Of a stretch of 64,000 nucleotides of DNA, positions 54,351-64,000 are shown piece after piece. How positions within the stretch are numbered: the first letter of the stretch is position 1; the number at the start of each line of letters is the position of its first letter. The position numbers and the translations under genes are program-made. The notes beneath the pieces are model-generated. The model was not told the DNA's origin. It saw only the letters and a list, made by a program, of their open reading frames with translations, and searched no databases. The DNA is from Lanius collurio (Eukaryota; Chordata; Aves; Passeriformes; Laniidae). The stretch lies in assembly GCA_020086605.1 (NCBI GenBank), contig JACBWW010000016.1:10302109-10366108 (forward strand). Reading direction: 5' to 3'.

Positions 54351-54670
54351 CCCCTGGGGGTCCACGGGGGATGCCGAGACCCACCCACAGCCCCTGGGGG
54401 TCCACGGGGGATGCCGAGATCCACCCACAGCCCCTGGGGATCCACGGGGGATGCCGAGACCCACCCACAGCCCCTGGGGATCCACGGGGGATGCCGAGAC
54501 CCACCCACAGCCCCTGGGGATCCACGGGGGATGCCGAGACCCACCCACAGCCCCTGGGGGTCCACGGGGGATGCCGAGATCCACCCACAGCCCCTGGGGG
54601 TCCACGGGGGATGCCGAGATCCACCCACAGCCCCTGGGGATCCACGGGGGATGCAGAGATCCCCCCACAG
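54351..54670. repeat. 40-bp minisatellite array A, eight units, inside the LTR
   Basis: Eight head-to-tail units of exactly 40 bases start at 54351, 54391, 54431, 54471, 54511, 54551, 54591 and 54631. Each runs CCCCTGGGG(G/A)TCCACGGGGG, then ATGCCGAGA(C/T)CCACCCACAG. The first seven differ only at unit positions 10 and 30. The last carries two extra changes (GCAGAG, CCCCCC). The A variant at position 10 creates a GGATCC site in units 3, 4, 5 and 8. A ninth partial unit starts CCCGTGGGAA. Each unit has two CpG and two G-runs on plus, so the array is CpG-dense with G-quadruplex potential. Near-identity implies recent expansion or homogenisation. Because 40 is not divisible by 3, three units give a 40-residue proline/glycine-rich peptide repeat in every frame, which is not a real protein. 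Confidence 0.97.
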
Positions 54671-54820
54671 CCCGTGGGAAGGTGCCCGTGCCGGAGCGGG
54701 TGGGTGCCTGGAGGAGGCTGTGACCCAGTGGAACACCCGGAGAAGAGAGAGGGCCCTGCTTCCAGGCTGGAGCAGCCTGTCCTTGGAGCACGGCACCCCG
54801 AGTAATGAGAGAGCCAGGGT

Positions 54821-55067
54821 GCAGCAGGTTTGGGAGGGCTGTGTGCCCTGGGAGGGGCTCACGGCAGTTTTGGGAGGGCTGTGTGCCCTGGGAGGGGCTC
54901 ACGGCAGGTTTGGGAGGGCTGTGTGCCCCGGGAGGGGCTCACGGCAGGTTTGGGGGGGCTCTGTGCCCTGGCAGGGGCTCACAGCAGGTTTGGGGGGGCT
55001 GTGTGCCCTGGGAGGGGCTCACGGCAGGTTTGGGGGGGCTGTGTGCCCTGGAGCTCACACTGCAGCA
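54821..55067. repeat. 40-bp minisatellite array B, about six units, inside the LTR
   Basis: Five full units of 40 bases start at 54831, 54871, 54911, 54951 and 54991, with a half unit before and a truncated unit after. A unit starts TGGGAGGGCTGTGTGCCCTG and continues GGAGGGGCTCACGGCAGGTT. Units differ at a handful of positions (GGGAGGG versus GGGGGGG, CCCTG versus CCCCG, GGGAGG versus GGCAGG), so it is more diverged than array A. It shares the 40-bp period and a GCAG...CCC.TGG.GGGG.C.CACG layout with the family's standard internal module. It is G-rich on plus. Open frames through it are artefacts. Confidence 0.95.
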
Positions 55068-55326
55068 GGTGCGCTGTGGCTGCTGCTCCTGAGAGCGGAC
55101 CCACTCCGGGGAAGTTCAGGAGAACCGTGTCCTGTGGGAGGGACCCACGGCCTCCCAGGGGAAGGCTCCTCTGCCTGAACAGGGGAAGGAAATCTCGGTG
55201 ATGAACTGACCGAACCCCCAAGGCCATGTCTCCCTGCGCTGTCGGTGGGACAGAGAGAGGGGCTGGGGGGGGAGGTTTTCTAAGGGCTTATTTTACTTCT
55301 CATTATCCTCCTCCTATTCTGTTAGT

Positions 55327-55332
55327 AATAAA
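55327..55332 (+). promoter_or_regulatory. AATAAA polyadenylation signal of the LTR
   Basis: AATAAA in the context GTTAGTAATAAATTCATTTC, about 185 bases before the LTR end. This is the expected place for an R/U5 boundary about 15-20 bases downstream. Related LTRs have AATAAATTAAA in the same position. Confidence 0.7.
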
Positions 55333-55513
55333 TTCATTTCACAGCTTAAGTAGAGCCTGTTTTGCCCTTAAGTGTTTCTCCTGATCCTTATTTCACTCAT
55401 GAAGCGTTCATTCATTTTTTTTCCTTTTCTTTCCTCTACCCAGCTGTGGCAAGCGAGGGTGAGCGAGCAGCACTTGTGGGTGCCTGTTGTTGGGCCAGTG
55501 TCAAACCACGACA

Positions 55514-55518
55514 GGGAC
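55514..55518. repeat. Likely target-site duplication, right copy (GGGAC)
   Basis: It directly follows the LTR's terminal CA and differs by one base from GGGAT before the LTR. Confidence 0.5.
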
Positions 55519-56584
55519 TGTTCTGTTAATAGTGGACATTAATTTCCATGTGTGACAAAGCCAGGTCAAAGCCATCAAGAAAATACACAAAGCACTTCCC
55601 TCTGCATGCCACCATGGAGCCTCCTGACTGCATCCCACTCCAGGCAGGTGTGGGGAAATGCACACTGCAGCACCTTTCCAGGAAAAGCCTGATTTCAGAA
55701 AACACAGTGTCTGTACCAGTTAGATAAGGTATCTGACCAAGAAAACCATAACAGTGAAGGAGGAGAACCAGGCTGAGAAGCTGTAGGAGCAGCAGTAGGA
55801 GATGGGGATAAAGGTTACTGAAGGTCAAGTACAGCTGGCGCATTGCTGCTGGCACGAAATTGCTGCTGCATTCCAGGAAATCATTCCCTCTCATCTTCCT
55901 GAGCCTGTCACATCCTATTTCACTTACTGGTTCCTTTTCAAGGTGTTCGTCTTATTTGTCTCCTTGGGTTTGCTGTTTATCTCCATTTATTCTCAGCATA
56001 ATTTGAGGCTCGTTGTTTGAATTCTGTGACTGGTGGGCAGGTGGGGGAGAGTTAACCTGTGTAATGATTTGGAGAATCTACGTGGGAAGGAGAGAGAACA
56101 AGATTAGTAGAAGTGATTACAGCAGGAGTTGTGATGGGAATATCATTTCAGCAGAGTGAGCAGTGGGGGACCAGCTGGCCTGTGTCTCGTCATTTTTGCA
56201 GAGAAAGCTGAAGGAGCCACGTTACTCTGTGAGCTGTGTCTGGGAGCTATAAAATTACCTACTGATGAATAAGCTGGAAAGTTGTCTGAAATAAAGTTTA
56301 GGAAGCACTAACATACCTCACGCAATTCCAGCTTTATGGTAATGTATGTTAGATAATTAGCACCAATGGGTAAGAGGCATGAATACTCATACATCGAAAG
56401 CAAAGCATTAGCATATATTCAGGAGATTACAGTTAAATTTATCATGAGCTACCTGTCTCTGCTGGAACAGTTCTTACAGCAGGAATCTCAGTCCTCTTTG
56501 GAAAAGAAAAAGATGTTAGGACTTTACACTTGGCTTGCAGGGGGTTCTTCTGAAGAAACCAAAGCTCGCTATTCACAAATGAAC
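55519..56584. other. Non-coding spacer between two LTRs
   Basis: About 1.1 kb without retroviral internal sequence: no primer-binding site and no gag/pol/env-like frame. The longest open frame is 122 codons (minus, 55526-55894) and is leucine-rich without a recognised domain. The absence of internal ERV sequence argues that the flanking LTRs are separate insertions rather than a provirus. Confidence 0.55.
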
Positions 56585-57200
56585 TGTGGAAATCCTCCCC
56601 CCCATTACCAGCCTGGGCCTGCAGAGTGCTGCGGGGTGGCCACTGGGAGGAATGGCTGGGGCTGCCCTGTGCTGGGCACATTTGGTCCCAGCCAGCTGAA
56701 ACCAACCCACTGCAGCACAGGTTGAGCCCCCCCAGCCATGTATGGGGCACCTCTGGGAAAACAGATCTAAAGGAAGGGCAGAAAATTCCAGGTGGAGAAA
56801 AGAGGAGGGAACCCCAAGGTCAGAGGAAGAAGTGCTCCACAGCAAGGTCGACAGCCCCTGCAGCCCATGGCAAACTCCATGCTGGAGCAGAGAGACAGTC
56901 CTGGCAGGAATGCAGCCCCTAGAGCCCACTCTGGAGCAGAAGAAAGGGGCAAGGAGGAAGGAAAAGCAGAGAAGAACTGTGATGGACTGATTGCAACCCC
57001 CAGCCCCACCATTCAGGCAGGGTGTAGAGGAATCTGGAGTGACGTTGAACCTGGAAAAGGGGGGAGGAAAGGTGTTCTAATGTTTGTTTTTCTGTTTCTG
57101 ACTACCCAAGCTAATAATTAAATGTTTATTTTGACAAGCAAAAAATTAAATTAGTTTTTCCCCAAGTTGAGTCAAATATTTGAGAGAGACTGTCTCCTAC
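56585..57200 (+). mobile_element. Older, decayed LTR fragment related to the upstream LTR
   Basis: From about 56750 the sequence aligns in order with the same LTR type: CCTCTGGGAAAACAGATCTAAAGG (a ruined TATA region), GAGGAAGAAGTGCTCCA, two diverged copies of the CAGCCC..TGG...GGAGCAG module, TGTGATGGACTGATTGCAACCCCCA, GGAGTGACGTTGAACC, GGGGGGAGGAAAGGTGTT and TTAAATTAGTTTTTCCCCAAGTTGAGTC. The polyadenylation position reads AAAAAATTAAA (57140-57150) instead of AATAAATTAAA. The piece 56585-56750 (CAGAGTGCTGCGGGG..., CCCAGCCAGCTGAAACC) is probably its U3, less certainly. It lacks long 40-bp arrays, so it shows the module before amplification. Both ends are fuzzy; the 3' part of U5 is missing or unrecognisable. 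Confidence 0.72.
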
Positions 57201-60200
57201 CTTCTTCTGAGCTTGGGAATCTGTGTCTACACCTTCACTGCAGGACAAGTGCAGATGGATCTGGGGCAACCTGCCTTCTCCAGGGGCAAGACGTGAAGTC
57301 AGCTCACCAGGTGTGCCTTGCATCTGCAACAGGAGCTAAACTTCCTTTGAATTACACTCAGCCACTTCTTGCATTCATAACACAGCTTCTGCCTCCTCTC
57401 CACATTCTGCCCTGGGTGAAGAAGTATCTTCTCTGGCCCTAGTCAGGATTATAACATCTTTTAATTTTAGCACTGCAATATGTCAGTATGTGCACTCTGC
57501 AGGTTTTTAATCCTGTTGCTAACAGTTTACCAGACAACTGAGTAGAAGATATTCTGTGCTCCAAATCTCCTGGGTAATGACTTAGTTACATTAAACTTGT
57601 TTCCTGAATGTCTCATCCATTGTTATGCTTGCAAAACAATTCACATTAAGTATGCTCTGTTTTAACAACCTTGCCCAAGTGTAATTCTTTTAATTTCTTC
57701 ATCTGTTCCTTCTGGGAAGTTTAAGAAAATATCTTTAAGTTACTGTTGAATTAAGGAGAAAATAATCCTCTACTTGTTCAAAGAAGAAAACCCCAGAACC
57801 TCAAACCACACTTTTTCATCTGTGCAGTCCTAGAAATAATGCTGAGGGTTTATCATTTCATGTATATTGCAAAGCCTAAGTAAAAACCACTTGCATCTTC
57901 TGAGAACAAAAATGAGAAGGAATGAGATGAATAAGAAATGCTACCAGGAAAAGACAGAAAACTAAGTGTAAATGGAGGTAAGCTACAGCTAAAGTGGCTG
58001 TAAGGTTACTCACAGATGGAATACTTGCACATACTCTGACATATAAAATCTGCAATTAAATTTTAGAAGACGTTCCTAAACCAGGGGTTTGGTCCATCTA
58101 ATAAGGAGAAAGATGTTGAGATTTAAGGACTCTGCTGTTGTCTTGGAATTCTTTTGTTCTTCACAAGTCATTGAAAATGTCTGTCTTTGATAAAAACAGA
58201 GCTGTTTCATATACTGACTAATACTGCTCATGTTGTTACAAGACTATTTGCAGATGATGTTTTAAAAAGGACATATAAAGAAAAGCATTTTTGAGGGACA
58301 AATCTTGTTTCTGTTCACATACCCAGACTCAGACTAAACACTTCTCTTATTCAGAAAAACCTAAATTTAAAGTAAGAAGTCAGTATTTCTTTGTGAAATG
58401 GGTAGGATACACCACCAGGAGTCAGGAAATTGAAGAGGTCATGTATATGACACTGAGAAGCACTTCTGCACCTGCTTAAAACCTACATACTGGTCACAAC
58501 AGGATCTGGCAGAAATAAAATAATCAGGGTCAGAAGCAAAAAAATTAGGTTCTAGATAAATCCAGACAGAATGGCCTCTCAAAAATACCCTCCTTCCAAG
58601 GCACTTGGGAAGCACAAGAATAAAGTTGAGACTTGTGTTTCCTGTAGATATAATTATATAGAGCCAAGTGACCCAGTGAGAAAGATGGGCAGAGAGATCC
58701 AGAGTAGACTCCAACAGAGTCTCCAATAGACTGGAGATTAAAAAGTAACATGAGACATGGAAGATGCCCCAGTGTTGATCTGGCAAAATAGCTTCTGTCC
58801 TCTTCATTTTTTAAGGTTTTGGGATATCTGAAGACAGACTGGAAAACACGTTTGCCATCCAGCTCTTTGCACTACCAGGATGAATCTGTGAGAGTGAGAG
58901 ATGTAGAAACATCTAATTGAGGTGCCTTGGAGGGAAGGAAAAGGCTGCAGGGAGTATGGTAGGAGACAAAGAACAGGATACTTACATTCATTTTACAGCA
59001 TGCACTCCTCCTCTGCCCAGGAACACGAGCAAATGACAAGCAAAACAACAAAGAATAACAATGTATTTTCTGTGTTACTTAAAATGCTATGAACACAGAA
59101 ATTGAAATGTTCTTTTCTTTCTTTGATTCATCCAGTTGCACCTGTTTAGATAGAGAGGAAATACAAACCAAACATGAGCATTCATTCTTATTTGCATGAT
59201 GATAAGTGTGAGTTGAGAAAATTCAGCTTTTCTGAGAGGACACCTGCCCCTTGTGTTCCTGATCACTCTGCATTACCATTCTGTTACACTCAGAACAGCT
59301 GAGGATGCTGCTGAAACAACATTTGCTTCTTTTCAGAACAAATAAGTTTGCTTGAGGTCTGCGTATATTGACTTCCTGAACACTAGAGTGATATACATAA
59401 CTTTGCTGTTTATATGCAACATTTATCCCATTTTGTTTGCTCTTGTACTTTTTATCACAATAGAAAAACATTCCAGATCTATGAAATGTCTTTTTCAAAC
59501 ACCTTTAGTACCTACATGAACTGATTTTTCTTATTTAGAAGCAAGAACATTTCAGGAGCTACAATAGGTTTTACAATTACAAATAGCTGTATATGCATGA
59601 GGTCCTGGGAACAGAGGTTAGGCAAGGCTTGAGGATGAGATACGACACCAAACCAAAAATGGGATTCCAATACAGGCTTGGTATCGGGAAAATCTAAGTA
59701 AACACAATTTTGCAAAAGAACAGAAACTTGTTTGCTTCAGAATAAATGTTCTTTGCATGAAGCTGCTGGAGATCAATAACCATGGAAAAACTAAGCCCAG
59801 TTTACTTCAGATTTAAACAGACTTCTACAGAATCACTCCTGACATCTGTTTGGTTATGTTTCAGGTTTGGCTATGAAAGTTTTGCAGAATCTTGAAACAA
59901 AAAACCTCAACCAAACAAACCACAACACCTTCCCTCCAATCTACATTTTATAATAGAACACAGTCTTTACAGATTCAATAAATTATTCATGGAGAAGGCA
60001 ATATTACTATTAGACCCTGGGGTCTTGGGCTCCCTGCATGTAAAAGATCTAACTCTACACAATCAATCCAGTAGGATAACTGTTATACTCTACTTAACCC
60101 AGATTGCCTAACAGGGTTTGAAAATGGATTAGTGGATGATGAGCTCGTTTTAAAAGCAATATTATCTCCCTGAAAAGCAGAGGATAATTCCTACTAGCCG

Positions 60201-60923
60201 TTTTAAGAAATAAAATGATCCTAGGTTTGAAAGAAACTTTTCACATATTCTCTTAACTAGCTAGACATTGACACATGCAATGACTGGAGACATGGCAGAA
60301 GCTAAGCATCAAACCAGGCATCAATCAAAAACATGAACAGTAAGCAATAGTTTTCTTACACTCTTAGAGTAAAAAGAATCAAGAAAGTATCAAAACTGGC
60401 TTATTATTACAAATTCCCTGAATATCCTCTGTGAACAGGCAAGCAAGATTTCTGGAGTGGCTACAGCTCTTCATCTTTACAGAAACTCCCATGATTAATA
60501 CTGATATACTGAGGATATGCTAACACATTTCTAACTACAGAGAGAGGCACAAACCTGAAAGGATTCTAGAGACCAAATTGATCATTGCTGTATATTTCTG
60601 GTGACTACCAAGCGTCCAAAATAACCCAGCAGAATTTAGTATCTACAGTGATGGGTTCAATTTTTATTTTTCACAGAAACCTCTGCTTGCTATCTAAGCA
60701 CTAAGCTATGGTCATTTTCTATTTTGCACGTGTTAGGATACTCTGTTTTCCATGCAGGCATGCATTTTGTTTGTTCATAATATTCCCTTGAAACGGAGAA
60801 AATAGCTGGAAGTTGCTCCAGATTGGATTGGACACAGAAAGGGAAAAGCACAAGGAGACTTACCTCCACATGAAAACATCGAGAATTCAGACAGAGAAAA
60901 GAGACATATTCTGAACTTCCTGC
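57201..60923. other. Non-coding stretch
   Basis: No gene or mobile element is supported. Open frames are at most 122 codons (58439-58807, minus) with no recognised domain. A small A/C-rich patch lies at about 59895-59930. Confidence 0.6.
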
Positions 60924-61144
60924 AGAATCATAGCATTGTTTACTTTAGAAGGGACCTTTTAGAATGTTGAGTCCAACCATTAACCCAGCACTCCCAAGTT
61001 CACCACTAAATCATGTCCCTTAGTGTCACATCTACACATCCTTTGAATTCCTTCTGGGGTGGTGACTCCACCACTTCCTTGGGCAGCCCACTCTAATGCT
61101 TGACAGCCCTTTCTTTGAAGATTTTTTTCCTAATATGCATCTAC
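60924..61144 (-). mobile_element. CR1 LINE 3'-end fragment
   Basis: On plus it starts AGAATCATAGCATTG, then AGAAGGGACCTTTTAGAATG, GAGTCCAACCATTAACCCAGC, ACCACTAAATCATGTCCCTTA, GGTGGTGACTCCACCACTTCC, TTGGGCAGCCCACTCTAATG and TTTTTTTCCTAATATGCATC. That is the reverse complement of the CR1 3' untranslated end, so the element's sense strand is minus. Only about 220 bases remain, the usual outcome of 5' truncation during CR1 insertion. The terminal ATTCTATG octamer survives as a single degenerate copy (CATAGCAT on plus). Confidence 0.93.
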
Positions 61145-64000
61145 TGAAAACAGTTCATATTTTGAATATCAAATCTTCACAGCAAACTGTTCATAGGCAA
61201 GCCTTAGGCTGAAAGATGTTCGCATAAAACATTAGTTGAATAAATTCAAACTAACATATTTCTGAATCCAGTAGAGCAGTTTGTAAGAACATAATATACC
61301 ACTGGCATACATGGTCACTGCAGGATTCTGTGAAATCAGACAGAACTCCAGAACCCACAACATTTTTACACTGTTGTAAATATATCTCTCTTGTTAACAA
61401 AATGGCAGCATGGCAAATGTAACACAGGAGCATTGCTTGGCCCCCTTTGCATAGCACATTTTCTCCCCTTTTATTCTTCAGTACTTTTTCTCCCAACATG
61501 TTTTTTGTTTTCTGTGCTGCTACCTGGCTCTTCCCTTTCAGACAGCCTCTTCCTGACAGTTATCAGGGTTTAACATACTGTACTAGGAGGCTCGTGAATA
61601 TTGCTCTTTGATTTTTAGTGCTTTATGATGAATGGCTAGAAATCATTCCTGTAAAAAAAAAAAAAAAAAAAAAAAGGAAAGAAAAATAGTTTCTGAAAAC
61701 CTTTGTGCTATTGAATTCTGCCTGCAAATTCTCTAGCATTGCCTAGCTTTGCTACAAGACTGTCACTCTGCATGCCAGATGTTATACACCTTTCCCCCCA
61801 CACCCCAAAACAGCAAGGTATAAAGTGGGGAAAGTAAGAGTATGAACTTAAGTTTAATTTTCCTTCGTGATTTTTTATTCTTTTGTTTTTAAAATCTTTC
61901 CAGATGTGTTTAAATTTGAGGTTCTTTGTGTTTTGCATCCTTTGTCACTTCATAAAAGACCCCCAGCTCTTTATTCATTACCTAAATAAAAGCAGGGAGG
62001 CAAGAATTGAAATAGTGGACCCTGCACTAACAAAGATTATTCAGCTCAGCAGAAAAATACTTCTACTGCATTTAGCAACCTACAGAAAGGATGGGGTGGA
62101 AAAGTCACTGGGAGGAAGGAGAAAAAGAGCACCTCTAAAATAAAAAGGCGAGAGTCTGTCCAACTGCACATTTCTGCAAGGAGTGTGATGGAAGTACTCT
62201 TACCTGTAGGTTTCTTTAGGGGTGTTGTCGTTGACCTACATGCTTTCTGCCAGTGAAATTCAAGGCATTTATACACTTGTCCAGGGTTTCAAGAGCATTC
62301 AGGCAAAATATATCCCCAGAGGATTGGATTTAGTCCATTGCTCCCAGATAGAGCAGACTCAGCAGGCTCCACACCTTCGAGAAGCCTTGGCAACACGCTT
62401 GTATCTGAGAAATTCCAGGCAGGAGCAGGCCCACACTGTTGGGTGTGCTGCCATCACATCCACACAGCTGGGAATCCAGCCTGAAATCACTGTTGGTGAC
62501 CCTTCCACAATACCCTGCAGAGCAGGAAGGATCCTGGTGGGCAAGACCAGCTCTTGGATGCTCAGGTCAGAGAAAGGCAGCACAGCCCCCCTCTCATTCT
62601 CCCATTAGGTAATCCCCCAATCCTCAGTGATGGCTGTGGGACCAAGTTCAGAGCAGCAGAGCACTGTCTGGTCTACTGGGGGATAAGTGGGATAATCTTC
62701 CCCTCTCCTCCAGAAGAACAAGCTTCCTGTTTTTCTTGCTTGGCGAGAAAATAGTCTGAAGTTGTCAATACCAATATCAGGCAGCAAAGTTTATGTTCTG
62801 TATTTTTATGTCTCTTTAAGACAATAAGTCAATGTATATACCAGGCCAGGACATACTGCTAGTTCAGACATGAAAGTAATTTCCTAAGAACACATATACA
62901 CGAGGCCTATCAAGCACTGCTGATGCCAGGGAAGGAACTAAATCAATTTTCACCATTTGAAGTCCTTCTTCTTAAAGGTGAATCTCAGTCTTCTCTGTTG
63001 TTTCCATGAACTTAAAAATATATTTATTTCCTTAATTTTTTTCCTTCTGTTTCCAAGGGCCATAGTTCCCCAGCCTGGGCTAACGAAATACACAGAAGCT
63101 GGTGGTCCCCACCACAGAGGGCCAACAGCCTACAAGCAGTAACAAAGCACACAGTGGCAAGTACCAACAAGGGAAGGAAAAGCAGCATTTCTCGGTGAAC
63201 TCATCTGAATTAAAAGGTTCATATTTATCACCTTCACTTTGCTGTCCTTTCATGAATGGTAAGCTTCAACTCTAGAACAGTTCATCAGTTCTCCCTTTCA
63301 TGATTCATGTGCTTAAAGCACACACAACAGTAACCTTACAGCATTCAGCTTTCCCAAACTTCTTCAGCATAACAGAAAAATACAGAACACATTTCATAGT
63401 ATGGCACAGGTGGCATCTTGCAATTCTCTGTCTGGGATTCCAGCATGTTTCTGCACCTTTCTTACTAACTGGCTGCAACATGGAAAAACTCATGTATGAA
63501 CCAGGAATTTCAAGATTTCCAACTTAAGCTTCAAGATATACATGCTGAAAAAATTAAAAAAAAAAAACCAGGATTAAAAAGATTCAAACCTTTTTTTTTA
63601 CTATAATAACCAACCACAGCTAATACTGTGGACCTAGGTTCTAGGTATGGACCAAATGCTTATGTGCCAGAGGGAAGAGGAAGGTGACTTTGGAGATGTA
63701 GTCAGCCTGTTTGAGCACCTCATTACAGTTATGTGCTATGGCTGTCACTGTGTCTCTGCATATCTACGTTCAGACCAGAGGTTGCACAAGAAGATGAGCA
63801 TCAGTTCCCCCACTGAAACTTGCCCATTTCCCAGGGAGTTTTGTAGGAGGCAAACCCACGAGCCCTGCAGATAGTGAGGCTTGGCCCATGGCCTTACACA
63901 GCTCAGGCTGCTCTGAGGCTGCAACCATGTCAGCTCACATTCCTCACTGCTGTTTGTGGCTCTGGGACAGTAGGTACTTCCAGATTGGTTTCCAATGCAT
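61145..64000. other. Non-coding stretch to the window end
   Basis: No gene is supported. The longest open frame (128 codons, 62222-62608, plus) has no recognised domain. A pyrimidine run followed by CAG at about 61865-61903 looks like a splice acceptor, but the frame after it has no recognised homologue, so I do not call an exon. The only distinctive item is the A23 tract listed separately. Confidence 0.55.
61653..61675. repeat. A23 homopolymer
   Basis: Twenty-three consecutive A residues on plus. A retro-inserted transcript could leave such a tail, but no polyadenylation signal or recognisable transcript sequence lies in the preceding few hundred bases, so its origin is open. Confidence 0.93.

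Larger units (their letters stand above)
53966..55513 (+). mobile_element. Solo LTR of a passerine endogenous retrovirus
   Basis: This 1548-base LTR on plus begins TGCATTGGTTTGGCACAGCC and ends in CACGACA, giving the TG...CA termini expected of an LTR. The 5' part matches, by recognition, a family widespread in songbird genomes: TTTGGCA..GCCTGG, TAGCAGG..GGC, AGCTTCT..GAAGCT, GAGCCAAT, GGCCAAT and CCTCTGTGAT..CATATTTAAGAAG in that order. The 3' part matches too: GTGGGAGGGACCCAC, GTGATGAACTGAC, AATAAATT, GAGCCTGTTTTGCCC, AGCTGTGG and GTTGGGCCAG. Two 40-bp arrays sit between TATA box and polyadenylation signal. No primer-binding site follows the LTR and no retroviral gene flanks it, so it probably arose by recombination between two LTRs. 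Long open frames across it (up to 321 codons on plus, 303 on minus) are repeat artefacts. I am unsure of the exact subfamily name; the 5-bp duplication hints at ERVL type. Confidence 0.9.

Noticed and set aside
53991..54902. 303-codon minus-strand frame with repeated W-I-P-R-G-C-G-like units
   Set aside because: Antisense of the same LTR arrays; no independent evidence for coding.
54213..55178. 321-codon plus-strand frame, proline/glycine-rich with repeats
   Set aside because: It runs through two 40-bp tandem arrays inside an LTR. Equivalent long frames exist in other frames and on the other strand, as expected from repeats without stops.
53966..57200. A complete provirus with two LTRs
   Set aside because: The two LTRs differ strongly in age and structure, the spacing is only about 1.1 kb, and no primer-binding site or gag/pol/env-like sequence lies between them.
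61300..61675. Processed pseudogene ending in the A23 tract
   Set aside because: No recognisable transcript sequence or polyadenylation signal precedes the A-run, and no flanking duplication was found.
61865..62150. Possible 3' splice site and exon (pyrimidine run, CAG, then an open frame)
   Set aside because: The frame after the CAG has no recognised homologue and no convincing donor site; such patterns are frequent by chance.

Overview
The window looks like gene-poor nuclear DNA from a bird, most likely a passerine (songbird). Two signals point that way. There are two CR1 LINE copies at 1663-2458 and 60924-61144, both lying with their sense strand on the minus strand. There are also LTRs of an endogenous retrovirus family common in songbird genomes, at 53966-55513 and about 56585-57200. 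Most of the remainder is AT-rich, interrupted by stops in every frame, and carries only short open frames. I found no protein-coding exon, tRNA, rRNA or CRISPR array that I can support. The DNA is best read as intergenic, or as the interior of a very long intron.

Layout. 1-1662 is plain AT-rich DNA. 1663-2458 is a CR1 fragment that includes decayed reverse-transcriptase sequence. 2459-12906 is non-coding with one neat hairpin near 12.0 kb. 12907-13052 holds two simple or tandem repeats. 17936-18710 is a broken hAT-type (DUF4371/ZMYM1-like) transposase remnant on the plus strand, and it is the only protein homology besides CR1. 18711-53965 is non-coding, with low-complexity tracts (23747-23865, 32282-32299, 48166-48212, 53076-53096), clean inverted repeats (32221-32241, 45091-45122, 48082-48139) and several stretches whose texture resembles conserved developmental enhancers.

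The most structured part is 53966-55513. It is a solo LTR on the plus strand, bounded by TG...CA and by a near-matching 5-bp target duplication (GGGAT/GGGAC). It has CCAAT boxes, a TATA-like box and an AATAAA signal. Two GC-rich 40-bp tandem arrays lie between promoter and polyadenylation signal: eight units at 54351-54670 and about six at 54821-55067. Because 40 is not a multiple of 3, these arrays create long but spurious open frames of up to 321 codons on both strands. A second, older and more decayed LTR of a related type follows at about 56585-57200. The rest, to 64000, is non-coding apart from a CR1 3' end and an A23 tract.

No genes here work together as a system. The content is mobile-element debris in a gene desert, possibly with embedded regulatory DNA that only cross-species alignment could establish. 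Family assignments were made by recognition, not by a database search.
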